Shown here piece by piece: positions 33,540-44,400 of a stretch of 64,000 bases of DNA. Origin of the DNA: Blasia pusilla (lineage: Eukaryota; Marchantiophyta; Marchantiopsida; Blasiales); NCBI GenBank assembly GCA_050084515.1, contig CM114271.1:43214001-43278000 (forward strand), in the 5' to 3' direction. The position numbers and the translations under genes are program-made. Position 1 is the stretch's first letter. Every line of letters begins with the position of its first letter. Below the pieces are notes generated by a model that made no database searches, was not told where the DNA came from, and saw only the letters and a program-made list of their open reading frames with translations.

Positions 33540-34876
33540 GATTGTAGAGGAACATTTTGCGGGTATGGGGAGATAATAGGATACAAGTGGTACCTCATCC
33601 TTCCCACCGAGCATGTGTAGTGCAACATGCCCATGAGTAGTTGGGGCATTTTGGAGTAAAGCGTACTTACAGCTTATTCCAGGTTCAATATTGATGGCGC
33701 GGTATGCATATTGGAGTACAGCACTTTGTGGCCAGATGTATGGTATGTGACCAAGTGTGAGCATCCTTCAATGCTCCCACTCCGTAGTTACATCCTTTGC
33801 CGATTATGGGTTTAGGTTATCGGTGGACTTTAGACTTTGCGGGACCTTTGCCATTGACGGGGCGTCACCACAGGTATGTTTTGGTCATGGTGGAGCATTT
33901 CTCCAAGTGGATAGAGTTGGTGGCACTATTAGACAAGGCAAGCGAGGAAACAACATATGCGTTTCTAGATCGTGTGCTTAGTCATTTTGGTGCAGTGGCG
34001 GAGGTGTTGACTAACTAGGGTACCGAGTTTAGGGGAGAGTTTGAGGCCTTGTGTGATTAGGCGCTAGTAGATCACCGCACCACATCTAGAGATCATCTTG
34101 AGGCAGATGGTTGGCGGGGAGAGTTGTCCATACAGTGAAGAGAGGATTGCGCAAGTAGCAAGTATGGCTTGCAGCGGGGACAGTTGAGGGAGTGGGACCT
34201 ATAGTTGCCATGGTTGGCTATGGGTTATCGCTTCAGCTGGCAGGCATCCTTGGCGTCATTTTCACCGTACTTTTTGCTCTTTGGGAGAGAGCCAAATTTA
34301 TCTCCATCTATTTGAGGTGACATGGCGGAGATGTTAGATCTTGATGATCCAAATATGTGGGTATAAGCATGTTCTCACAGGGCAGAGATTTTTCATAGAG
34401 TCATGCCCATGGCCTCTGAGAACTTAGCTATTGCTCAGCATAGGGATACATTAAGGTACGCGACCATTCGTGGAGGAGGTTATCTTCCAGGGATTAGGAG
34501 GTTTCATCTTGGAGATTACGTGTATTTATTGCAGGCCGTACCCGCGACGCTAGATGTCACTGCAGGGCGCATAATCCTACATGTGCGCGAGGTGTTACCG
34601 ACCGGAGTGCTCATGTTGGAGGGACGGGATGGTATGGTTTGGAAGGATCATGTGCGCAACAGTGCACCATGTCACCTTTCAAACGTGGACGGGAGAGTGG
34701 ATCCGAGCTTAGCAATGGTATCTACACGCTGGAGGTGTATGTTGTGTGGATCTACGAGGGATGCAGCCACCATGTTGGTATGTGATGGTTGTTCTCGAGG
34801 GTGGCATATGTCATGTCTGATCCCCCCTCTTGATGTAGTTCCCACGGGACGATGGATATGTCCAAGATGTATATAG
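33540..34876 (+). pseudogene. Ty3/Gypsy integrase with intact C-terminal PHD finger (copy B, decayed)
   Basis: Only the 3' part of a Ty3 polyprotein is present. A degraded HHCC zinc end (LGHFGVKRT, CMVCDQV) leads into PIMGLGYRWTLDFAGPLPL (first catalytic Asp). YVLVMVEHFSKWIELVAL follows, then VLTN with a stop where the second Asp block stands. The glutamate region is broken by stops. The frame at 34403-34876 is open: a GDYVYL barrel segment, LEGRDGMVWKDHVRN, then a C4HC3 PHD finger (CMLC, CDGC, GWHMSC, WICPRC) with every zinc ligand in place. It ends at 34876, just before a purine tract and LTR. Several stops sit where the larger copy has CAG, CAA or CGA codons. No reverse transcriptase or gag is seen upstream. 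Confidence 0.82.
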
Positions 34877-34942
34877 GGTAGTAGATCATGTTAGAGAGAT
34901 GTGATATCTGCTATCTGGAGTTGGGGGGATCCAACTACTAGT

Positions 34943-35091
34943 TTAGGGGGCGGTTGTGTATCTCGATGTATATGTGTGAGTTGATTTTTTGTACTTGTGT
35001 GGATCTACCCGTATGTTGGGGAAAATTAGTATTGTGTGGTGTGGATGTGACCAACGATATATATTGTGTAGCGATATGTATGCGCATGACA
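34943..35091 (+). repeat. polypurine tract and short 3' LTR of copy B
   Basis: The tract TTTAGGGGGCGG (to 34953) precedes a segment starting TGTGTATCTCG at 34955 and ending GCGCATGACA at 35091, giving a TG...CA LTR of 137 bases. The tract matches CTAGGGGGGCGAT next to the LTR at 36466-36591 on the minus strand. This supports the assignment of both. Confidence 0.65.
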
Positions 35092-35821
35092 TTTAAGAGA
35101 GGAATTTTTTTAAATTTTACTCTTAAATTAAAAAAAAATTGAAGCAAGCACAAAATCACAAGATGATAAGAAAAATAAAGTAATTTGCTCTTGCCACAAT
35201 ACAAAGAGACCGAATAAGAGAGATTTTTGTCTTAGATGCACCTTAGTTACATAATGGTTATTGAGATAACCTACATTTCTACAAGCTCCCTAAAACTTAC
35301 TTTTTAAAGGGAGTTGGATTGGGCCCTTGGAGAACTTATTCTAATTTTTCCTCTAGATTGTTTGCTAAAAGTAGAACCCTTCTACCATATTGTGTATCTA
35401 AGGTAGAGAAGATCTCCTTTTCCTAAAATATTCTATTATTCTCTTAGGGTATGAGAATCCTCTTCTAGTTGAGACTACAACTATCCTTCTAATTAAATTT
35501 TCTTTCCTTTGTAGCATAAATCAATTGAGGCTCCAATATTCTATGATGGACATTCATTTTCAAGTCTCTTAGAGACGCTTTTGTCATGGTAGATGCGACG
35601 TAGGGCAAGATAGTATTTAGGCCTTAGAGGGTTCTTGTAATTCCCTATTTTGAGAGGTAATATGTGACTTGCTCGTAGGAGATAGTGTACGAGTGTAGGT
35701 CACCCTTCCTTTATGAGGAGTGGCAACCTTGGATTAGTTGACCTTCCCATCTTTTGTGTGGAGCTACTTGAGCCTATATGGTCAAGGGTTAGTTGGTAGT
35801 TCACAGGTAGTCGGTCTTATG
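35092..35821. other. AT-rich flank, no gene recognised
   Basis: No open frame of note and no recognisable domain. It separates copy B from the tandem LTR structure of the large element. Confidence 0.45.
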
Positions 35822-35947
35822 TGTCGTGCGCATACACATCGCTACACAACATACATCGCTGTCACCGAACACACACACAAACACGCATGATCCCATGCTA
35901 ACTCATGGCATCCAAACAACGAGACAAGAAGAACCAAAATATCTCCA
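35822..35947 (-). repeat. 126-bp LTR, outer copy
   Basis: Plus-strand TGTCGTGCGC...ATCTCCA, so TG...CA in both readings. It is identical to 36466-36591 except for one base. It is separated from that copy by 518 bases containing the 514-bp unit. Confidence 0.7.
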
Positions 35948-35949
35948 AT

Positions 35950-36463
35950 TAAAGTAAGATCCAATCTCTCTCTCCACCATCTCACACCATAGCTCTCAAA
36001 GGTGTGCACTCTCTCTCATGTCAAACCAAACCCACTCTCCTAATGAGAGGCTTGGGTTACACTCACAAGGCAAGGTACCATAGCTCCGCCGCCTCATGCC
36101 AAGAGGTTCAACAAAGAGAGAATGAGCTCTCAAGCTCTCTCTCCTTGAGGTATACCCCTCTCCTCTCCCAAGCTCTCTCCATGGTAACCTATTCTCCCAA
36201 GTCATCTCCTTGGCTCTTGACCTGATGTCGGAGGTCAAGGGCCACTTACCAAAAATAGTAAGTCGATCATATACTCAAAATGGTACTTACCTAAAATAGC
36301 AAGTTCCTCAATATGGCTCCAAATGAGCCGAAACGAAGGGGAAACCTGCTATCTCAGGTTTCCAAGGGCCTCAACAGGTCATCCTCGACCTATTGGGCGT
36401 GTCCTCCACTACTCATGAAGGCGCTCTATTAGATCCCACCGATCTATCCTAAAAGACGTGACA
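35950..36463 (-). repeat. 514-bp direct repeat, left copy
   Basis: It matches 45773-46286 over all 514 bases with five substitutions, all transitions, and no gap. On the minus strand it starts TGTCACGTC. The right copy can be read as ending in TTTACA (TG...CA), while the left copy ends TTTA followed by AT. The minus-strand open frame inside both copies (80 codons) has no recognisable domain. It is either an LTR-type unit or the leader of the element. Confidence 0.85.
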
Positions 36464-36465
36464 GT

Positions 36466-36604
36466 TGTCGTGCGCATACACATCGCTACACAACATACAT
36501 CGCTGTCACCGAACACACACACAAACACGCATGATCCCATGCTAACTCATGGCATCCAAACAACGAGACAAGAAGAACAAAAATATCTCCAATCGCCCCC
36601 CTAG
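36466..36604 (-). repeat. 126-bp 3' LTR and polypurine tract of element C
   Basis: The LTR is 36466-36591. The minus-strand tract CTAGGGGGGCGAT (36592-36604) sits directly before its TGGAGATATT start, as a plus-strand priming tract should. The tract resembles that of copy B, which lies on the other strand. Confidence 0.7.
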
Positions 36605-36773
36605 CTGGTGGTTAGGTCCCTCTAACTCCAGATAGCCATCTATCCCTACCTACCATGACATACATCTCTCGGACGCTAAGAGCAAGAAGGCCGGGTGCTC
36701 ATGTGGCCCCGTCATTAGTCGCCTCCTTGTCATCCATGTCATAGACACAAGTCGGAATGTAGAACTACCTTCT

Positions 36774-38024
36774 CTATGTACATCTGGGACACATCCATCG
36801 TCCCTGAGGAACCCTAGTGAGAGGTGGCGTCAAACATGCCTTATGCCATCCTCTCGAACACCCATCATAGACTAGCATCGTGGCCGCACCACGGGCAGAA
36901 CCACACAACATATAACGCAAGCCTGCAGGAACTACTACTAAGCTCGGATCTACTGTACCATCAATGTTAGGAAAGTGACATGGCGCACAATTACGCACAT
37001 GGTCCTTCCATACCATACCATCGCGTCCCTCCAGCAAGAGAACACCCGATGGCAAAATGTCACGCATTCTCAAGATAGTGCGCCCTGCAGTCACATCCAA
37101 CGTCGTTGGTGCCGTCTGCTGCAAATAGACATAATCTCCCTGATGAAACCTCCGGATAGTTGGTCGATAACCACCACCTCGAATAGTCGCATACCACACG
37201 TATCTCGATGTTGTGCAATCGCCAAGTTCTCGAACGCCATGGGCATCACTTTCCGAAATAACTCAGCCCTCTGAGAACATGCTCGCACCCATACATTTGG
37301 GTCATCAAGGTTCAGCACCTCACCAGCATCTCGACGAATGGCCGCAGGTAAATATGGCTCTCGGCCATAAAGTAGCAAGTACAGTGAAAAAGACGCTAAG
37401 GATGCCTGCCTGCTGAATCTGTATCCCATCGCCAACCATGGCAATTGGAGGTCCCAATCTCCTAGGTGACCTCTCTGCAAGCCATACTTGCGTAAACCCC
37501 TCTTCACCGTCTGCACAACTCTCTCCGCTAATCCATCCGCCTCACGATGATCTCGCAAAGTCGTGCGGTGGTCGATCAGCGCCTGATCACACAAGGCCTG
37601 GAACTCACAGCGAAACTCGGTACCGTGGTCTGTCAACACCTCAGCTGGTGCGCCATAATGACTCAGCACTCTGTCAAGGAAGGCATAAGCTACTCCCTCA
37701 CTTGCTTTGTCAGGCAAAGCAACCAACTTGATCCACTTCGAGAAGTGCTCGACCATCACCAACACATAACGACTGTGACGCTCCGTCAAGGGCAAAGGTC
37801 TTGCAAAATCCAAACTCCATCTATACCCTAAGCCCATGATCGGTAATGGATGCAACTGTGGAGTCGGAGCATTGAACGATGCTCGGACCCGATCACACAC
37901 CATGCACTGGCAACAAATTCTTCGAACGTCGGTCTGCATGCCTCGCCACCAATATCTGAATCTGGAGCAAGCTATCGTCCGCTTCACCCCAAAGTGACCC
38001 AACTCCTCGTGGGCATCTTTGCAC
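36774..38024 (-). pseudogene. integrase and degenerate PHD finger of element C
   Basis: A HHCC zinc module (HEELGHFG, then CCQCMVC) lies just after an in-frame TAG at about 38022-38024. The DDE core is complete in the frame 37091-38002: LDFARPLPL (Asp), VLTDHGTEF (Asp), GLAERVVQTVKRGL (Glu). A one-base deletion near 37190 shifts into the frame 36774-37199, which carries the GDYVYLQQ barrel segment and LEGRDGMVWKDHVRNCAPCH. The PHD finger follows, but two of its eight zinc ligands are lost (YMLC for CMLC, VYDGC for VCDGC); GWHKAC and WMCPRC remain. In Ty3 elements this region inserts the cDNA, and C-terminal readers steer target choice. The PHD role is inferred. Confidence 0.85.
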
Positions 38025-39700
38025 TAGTCGTGCTCTGCAAAGGATGCGGCACTCACGCGTACTCTGCCATCCTCCCAAACCCTCAAAACATGTGTCCCCT
38101 CCCAACGGAACGTCGGCCCCCATTTGTAGGATCCGATCCGCTCTCTAGCATCCATGGTGCTCGCAAGGCTACCAGTACGAAGGTACTCTAAGACTACTCC
38201 ATCATCATGAATATCTCGGCCACTTGTCGTGTCCTCACTGGCCTCGGGATCCAAAGACTCTCCACTAGACCTCGCCATCGAAGTCTCCACACTCTGGCTC
38301 TCCATAGCCAACATGCCTAAATAGGCTGACGCGTGCCATCCAAGCACCCCAAGCACCAACTCCTCATCACTCTCTCCATGCCATCGAGCTCCAATCGCAT
38401 CTCGCTGACTCGGGCATGGGTTACGACTCAACCCATCGCATCCTGGTTGAGCGTTCAGTCTATGTACCACCTGAAAATCATACTCTGCAACAACAGAGCC
38501 CATCTCTTAAGCTTCCTGTAAGCTTGTCGGACTCCATCAACCGCCGGTGGTTGATGATCGATGATGATGGTAAAGGGGTTGCCGAATAAGTAACACCTGA
38601 AATGCGCGGCGGCCCACACCACGACCAAGCACTCACCCTCATACGAGCTGTATCGCCTCTCTGGCGTTGTTCGAGCGGCTAGCGTAAGCCACCACAAACT
38701 CTCTACCCTCATCATCATGCTGGGTGAGCACCGCTCCAAGCCCCAACATGCTCCAATCTGTGTGCAACTGGAAAGGACGCCCCCTGATCGGTCTCCTCAA
38801 GATGGGTGCGGACGTCAACCTTTCCTTGAGCAACTGAAATGCTCGCTCCTGCTCATCCCCCCAGTGCCACTCGTGATCCACCTTGGTGAGCAAGGTCAGC
38901 GGCTTCGCAATCGAACTGAATCCCTTGATGTATCGCCGATAGAAGTTCGCCAATCCCATGAATGCGCGAACACGGCTCACATCTGTAGGGCGTGGAATGC
39001 GTGAGATAGCCTCTACCTTTGTCTGTTGAACACCAAGGCCCCCTGGGTATATCGTATGATCCAAGTACTCAATCTGGTCGTAGAAGAACTTGCACTTGCC
39101 TGGATGTAGCTTCAGCCCATGTAATTGCAATCGTCGAAACACCTCCCCTAGATGTTGCTCATGCTCCTCAACCGTGGCGCTAAAGACTACGATGTCATCA
39201 ATATAACACCTAGCAAAATCCAGACCAGCCAAGATCCTATCCATGATCTCTGAAACTCATCCGAGCGTTCTTTAACCCAAATGGTATAAGAACCGCCATT
39301 GGTACAAACAATCCTTCCGTGAGGATCGATGCCCCAAAATGCCGTCTTCGCTGTCCTCCAATCGATAGGCGGTGATGGTATCTAGCTCATAAATCAATGA
39401 ATCAAGACCTTTGCGTGACCAATCACATCAAAGATCTCCTCGAGGGTGGGCATGGCATACCTATCGGACTTCATCTGCGCGATTGATAGGTCGGTAATCC
39501 CCACACATCCGCCTATCCGTCCAGTTGCCATGCACATCCTTCTTGGCGGGCATGACAGTGGCACATCCATACTCCCCATGCGACATCTCCACTAGTCCTA
39601 CTTTGACCAAGTCTTGGCTCCTACTCTGAATCAGAGCCCTCTCCATATCATCTTTGTACTGCCGCCGGAAGATCGGCATATCACTCGACAACTCAATGCG
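38025..39700 (-). pseudogene. reverse transcriptase and RNase H of element C
   Basis: Fingers of the reverse transcriptase lie at 39394-39691 (RMCGDYRPIN, SDRYAMPTLEEIFD). The active-site block CYIDDIVVFS is near 39200 in the frame 38639-39244, with thumb motifs LHPGKCKFF and FMGLANFYRRYIKGFS. RNase H follows as FQLHTDWSMLGLGAVLTQ, then, after a frame change, YEGECLVVVWAAAHFR and IIIDHQP. DFQVVHRLNAQPGCDGLSR leads into the integrase linker. Palm motif A is not intact, because of frameshifts around 39250-39390. At least three frame changes occur, so no single protein is made. Confidence 0.85.
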
Positions 39701-40122
39701 GATCCCGGTCCCTTCACCGTACCCAAATCCTCCATGCTAAACGCAGCGGCTCCTATAACTCTTGAGGAACGATGTATCGGCGCCGCTCTCCTCTGTCAAC
39801 TTAGGGCCCATATCGGCTCCCAAGTCTCCATCGTGACTACGGTAGGACTCTCGCGCGGGTATCGGTGGTTGCTATGGTGCAACCCGTCTCGAACAACAAC
39901 ACTCAACCGCTCTCCAGAGCCAGCGCAAACTCGATCTCATCCACGTGCAGTGCCCGAAACCACGCTCGATGCTGTGGCTATCATCTCCTTGCGTACCTTC
40001 AAAACATCCCAAGAAGTCCAAGGGTGTCTCTCCCGATCTCCCCTGGTGCGTAGATCTCCTCGGGTCTCACCCCCAGCCATTGCCTCCACCGTCTCGGCAG
40101 GCATGGGGCTCACCAACGCAAC

Positions 40123-40157
<35 letters not shown>

Positions 40158-40329
40158 TCTGGGCACGGGGATTGGTCGGGACGCCATGCTTCCATACCAA
40201 GGTTAGCACGGTTGATAATATCAGCCCAAGTGTTAATTACACGACCTGCCGCAAAATCTGGAGTTCTTAGACATTTGGGACAGAGGAAACGCGCTGTGAT
40301 CTGTCGCGATCTCATACGACGCTGCTCAG
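39701..40329 (-). other. linker between methyltransferase and reverse transcriptase (element C)
   Basis: The minus-strand frame continuing from the methyltransferase (to 40067) contains a CPKC pair and then no recognisable domain. Overlapping plus-strand frames are antisense shadows of the element. Confidence 0.5.
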
Positions 40330-41283
40330 CCACTCCCAAGCTGAGGATCCATGTCAAGCAGTTCAGGTCCATCGCCTGACCCAAGACATGGCGTCGTGAT
40401 GCCTCGACATCGATGGTACCGCTGCCGTCACTCTGTGGGAAATCCCATCGCCGCTCTCTCTCGTCGGCGTTGGGCTCCACCAACCGCTGAACCTGGTCAT
40501 CCCAAACCAAGCCAAGACCGGCCTCCTTGTATGCATAGGAAGCGGAAAACTCACAACGTGGGCAAGGTGCCCGCGCGCCTGCCTACCCTGTTGACGATCG
40601 GCGGTGGTCGATCATCGTGCCTCATCGCCTTTGTGATCGGCGACTGGATCGAGAATGGAATCCACTAACAAAGGGAGGGGCGCTCCACTCTGCGGAGATA
40701 CGCCCTCCATAACACCGCATGGGGCACCAAGTTGGTTCACCATAGACGCGGGCGATGGGCTCTAGAACCTACACTCGCCGCATCCAAGAACACTGCTGGG
40801 CCGATCCAGGCACGCACCTGATGAGCACTCGTCACGACCCGTGACCTGGAGTCTCCTAAGATCGGCACATTCTCTAGAATGTAGGCTGGAGAATGAGATG
40901 GTGCTCTGCAAGAATCGCCGTAAGACCCTCAACATCTCCCAAAACAACCTGGACCGAGTGTCAGCCAACCCGCTGCCTTGTCCAGCACTCGATTGGCCTT
41001 GACATGGCCAACCGGCAATGACCAAATCAATGGTCCCTACCCGCTCTAAGTCTTGCGCCCCCAACAACAAAATATCCCTCGGTAGGGAACTCACGGTACC
41101 CTCAGATCGCGGAGGCCTTGCACAATAAGTCGGGAAAACGTAGGCGTAATTGCGCCACATGTCGTAGTGAGAGCGCCTCGCAACATCATCACTCTCCACA
41201 TACAATCTTCTTTGTACTCGCACTCCTTCTGCAAAATAAACAACTAACCCGGTGCTAATCCCTCCAAAGAGATCTAACACTCA
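40330..41283 (-). pseudogene. cytosine-5 DNA methyltransferase domain inside element C
   Basis: The conserved motifs of a C5-cytosine methyltransferase appear in order on the minus strand. Motif I is LDLFGGISTG at about 41280, the cofactor-binding loop. Then ESDDVARRSH and, near 41000, motif IV GWPCQGQSSAG with the catalytic Cys. SRLFWEMLRVLR follows. After one frame change near 40900 come motif VI (YILENVP) and motif VIII (GSRAHRPRLW). Motif IX/X is LGQAMDLNCLTWIL near 40360. The AHRPRLWWTNL-type block and the end recall DNMT3/DRM enzymes, while PCQ rather than PCN recalls bacterial/DNMT1-like ones. A TGA precedes motif I and another TGA sits just after motif VIII, so it is broken now. It lies in the same orientation between protease and RT, hence part of the element and not a host gene. 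The open frame start at 41280 is GTG. Confidence 0.88.
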
Positions 41284-41714
41284 AATACCCTCCTCCGGGT
41301 ACACCACACAATGGGTGTAGTATCCAAGGGTGTCATCGTAGCACTCCCGCTACCTCGGGCTCCTCAGACCGTCACGCTCTGGGTGCAACGCCTCGCTCCA
41401 CGCGGATGCACGTCGTGCGATCGCCAATCGTTGAAGCTCCTCGGCCGAGCCCCACGGCACCTCTCCTCCACGGAATGATGCAGCTACCATAAAACTCCTC
41501 TCCATAGAAATGTCAGGAACGGGAGTATCCTCTGCATGGACATGTCCCTCAATCAAATCACTAGGCCAAGTGATGGCACTACTAAATGCTGCTAAGGTCG
41601 CCATCTCTCCTGGCCGTTGCTCGATCACTGCACATGTGAATCGAACGGGTAATGAGCTAAGGCGCCCATCACCTGACTGCCATCCTGGTCTTTAGGATCG
41701 ACTCCTCCCGATAA
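41284..41714 (-). other. spacer between protease and methyltransferase (element C)
   Basis: A minus-strand frame of 92 codons (41350-41628) is open but has no domain I recognise. By position it is a polyprotein linker. Confidence 0.4.
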
Positions 41715-42431
41715 TCAGGAAAACCCCATCGGGTATAACATTGCTCCACCAACCAAGACGTCGTAGGACTCAGCATCAGTCACTATCGCCTTAGCGCGCA
41801 CCACGGACTCATCTCTAGGATGTCCCGGGCGAATCCTCACCACGACCTCCTGTCGGATGATATACTGTGTGGTACTCGCTCCACCCAAGGATGTCTGTAT
41901 CCGAAATGGACAACACTCCACATCGGCTCTCGTCAAGCCCAATCCTCTGAATGACGCTTTCCCCAACATCAAGGGTTGCGCTCCTGAATCCAACAAGACG
42001 CGCTGCGGACTAAAAGCTCTACCTCCAGGACTCACCAACTGGAAGACCTCTCCTCGGTTATCCAGCAACACAACACCAGGAGAAGCCATGGCACGCTCTA
42101 TCGCGGGTCTAGCGGGCATCTCCGCCATCCTAGCGCCGCGAACTGCCATGAATCTGGCGTGGGCGGCCCGAGCATCCGCTCCAGGGCAGTCCATCACCTC
42201 CTCTGCAATCACCTCTGAACGTGATGCAGGAACTCCAACTCCGCGCTCACATAGTGAAGCGGCCAGCCGAAAAGCCTCGGCGGGCGTACCTCCCAACGTC
42301 ACAACATCGAAAGCAGAGAATAAAGGAGTGCGGTACACAACGGTGGCCGCCCCCAACAACGTGCTCGACACATGCCCCTCCCGAGCATCAACAATAGGAG
42401 TCGCCTTTTCGCTTCTCCCATCGCCCTCCAT
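41715..42431 (-). pseudogene. retropepsin-type protease of element C
   Basis: The frame of 238 codons contains VLLDSGAQPLMLGKASFRGL near 41980, the DSG/A active-site loop of a retroviral-type aspartic protease. Further on, ESYDVLVGGAMLYPMGFS supplies the usual hydrophobic-Gly flap and C-terminal region (LVG...). The N-terminal half is probably the end of Gag or a linker. It is separated from the methyltransferase by about 430 bases. Confidence 0.75.
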
Positions 42432-44400
42432 GCTTGCACACCAACAACATTACCAACTCTCCAGGAACTTTGATGAGGACCCATCGATGGGGTCCTCATC
42501 GCTTCGGACAACGTGAAAGATTGAGGAAGCCTAGTCTCTCTACTGGCTTCCCCTCGCTGTGGATCCAACTCTACGGCTGCTCCACGCGTCACAACTGCGG
42601 CGGCCTCCATCTGGGCAACCCCGCACATCCATCCAGGATCCTCGGATCTCTGGCTGCTCCATATGATGTCGATGCCACGGATCCGGCATCGGGTAACCTC
42701 AATGCCATAGCAAACAATCTGCTCTTGTAGTCATTTGTCGATCGGCGACCATCCCAGCCTCACGTCCGGCATCTCCCTCGGCGCGTCTAGGTGGTGGTAC
42801 TCTACCTCCTCCACGGGCAGCTCCACCACCCTATCGGGCAACTCCAGCTCCTCGTCCCCCAACGGGACCACCGAGCACGATCTCTAGGCCCACCGGACCG
42901 GCTACTCGCTCGAGTGCCCTCTCGGCCCTCGGTCCAGGCGTAACTCAGGATGTAAACTAAAACACTGGCGCGTGTATGACCATACCTCGACAATAGTCAC
43001 ACCGATAATCTCCTGGTGCAAAGACCATCTCCTCCTCCATGCCGAGGCACACGTCCATGACCCCGGCGAGTGCAATCGCGATGATGGGCTCCACCACATG
43101 ACCAACAAGTAATAGTAGGCGGCTGCTGGCGAGCCGCATATGAAGGCGCAGTCTCGGGCACGGCCTCTCGGTATCCTCCCGAGCTCGTGGTGCCCGATCG
43201 ACCTATCTCGAGTCACGTTCTTTGCACAAGTGGTGCAGACAATCGTGACTGCTCTCGCCCAGAACCCATGGTGGCTACGCTCTCCTCCGCCATGTTGCGC
43301 TCAATGTTCTCGGCGGTCCTAAAAACATCTCTCAACGTAGGGGAGGTGTTCATAAGAAGCACCCCCTCCCGCACCCGTGTCCGCAGGGTCCGGTCCAGCA
43401 TCCCATACCATGACTGGATAGCCTGAGCCTCTATCACCCCCTAAGTGACGTTGATCAACCGGCGCAAGCCAGTGTAAGCCTCACGCAAACTCTCACCCGA
43501 GCGCCTCTGGAAGTCGTGGATGCTCCGCAACTTCTCCGTCCGTACCCCCTAGTAGCTCGCCTCAACTCAAAGAAAGAACTCAACCACGAGGGGTTGAACA
43601 CTGGGACGAACCCGACTGGATAGTGCAACTGCTCCCGTGCGAGTGACCCCTCCTAAAACGTCACTAGTGGAAGAGGCAGTAGCCTCTCCTGACTCCTCCT
43701 CCTCATCTGGGAACGGCTCCGTCCATGACACATAGTGTGGGTCATAGTAGAGCCTCCACGCCTCGATCTCACATGCATATCTCTGAGAGAACTCATGGTA
43801 ATCGTCCATGGGCGCCCCCTCTAAATGCTGGAACATACTCTTCCACGCTGTAAACGGGTTGAACTCTCTAGAGTTCCTGGCCTGCTGGGAGTCGCACCAA
43901 CTCCTAAACTCTGCTATAAAATCGTGCCTACTGCACCTGAAAACCTACGCGGTACTCTACCCCGGTCGTCCATCTCGTACGCCCAACTGGTAGGACCACT
44001 CACAATGTGTGGCGATGTGCTCACAAACTCCTCTACACCCTCCCCCTCATCTGACGATGACACAGAAGGAGGTCGAGGTGGTCCCTCACGTGGAGACCCT
44101 CGAAACCTCGCGCCACTCTGCGTAAAACCTCTAGAGCTACTCTCGGGTTCACCACCTCGCCTCTCAAAGTCCCGAACAGACTCCGTGATGACCCTCGTGC
44201 CCCTCTCACCCGATCACTCTGAACCTCATGAGGAATCCCTCAATCACTCATCCCAAACATGCGGCACTCGATCTACACTCTCTCTCCCCGAGACGTGTAA
44301 CGTGCGGCAACACGCGGCGTGGTGCGGCAAATCGACCAGGCTATCATCTCATCGATAACCTACCCTCAACTCCGGACATCCCACACAGGTCTATGTCCCC
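42432..44400 (-). pseudogene. Gag region of element C
   Basis: Minus-strand frames at 43567-43836 (HLEGAPMDDYHEF, YDPHYVSWTEPF) and 43213-43437 (WYGMLDRTLRTRVREGVLLM, ERNMAEE) are Gag-like. The first is matched by copy D at 3000-3332. A CCHC-type zinc knuckle (CDYCRG, then GHTRQC in another frame) is split by a frameshift near 42990. The reading frame is broken at least three times. The plus-strand frames at 41857-42516 and 43825-44358 are antisense shadows. Confidence 0.65.

Noticed and set aside
35950-36463. The 514-bp unit as a MITE
   Set aside because: No terminal inverted repeats and no target duplication at either copy; its pairing at both ends of element C fits LTR or leader sequence better.
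39614-40129. Plus-strand frame of 171 codons
   Set aside because: Antisense to the RT-methyltransferase linker of element C; composition only.
41857-42516. Plus-strand frame of 219 codons
   Set aside because: Antisense to the protease frame, which carries the DSGA motif; no domain on the plus strand.
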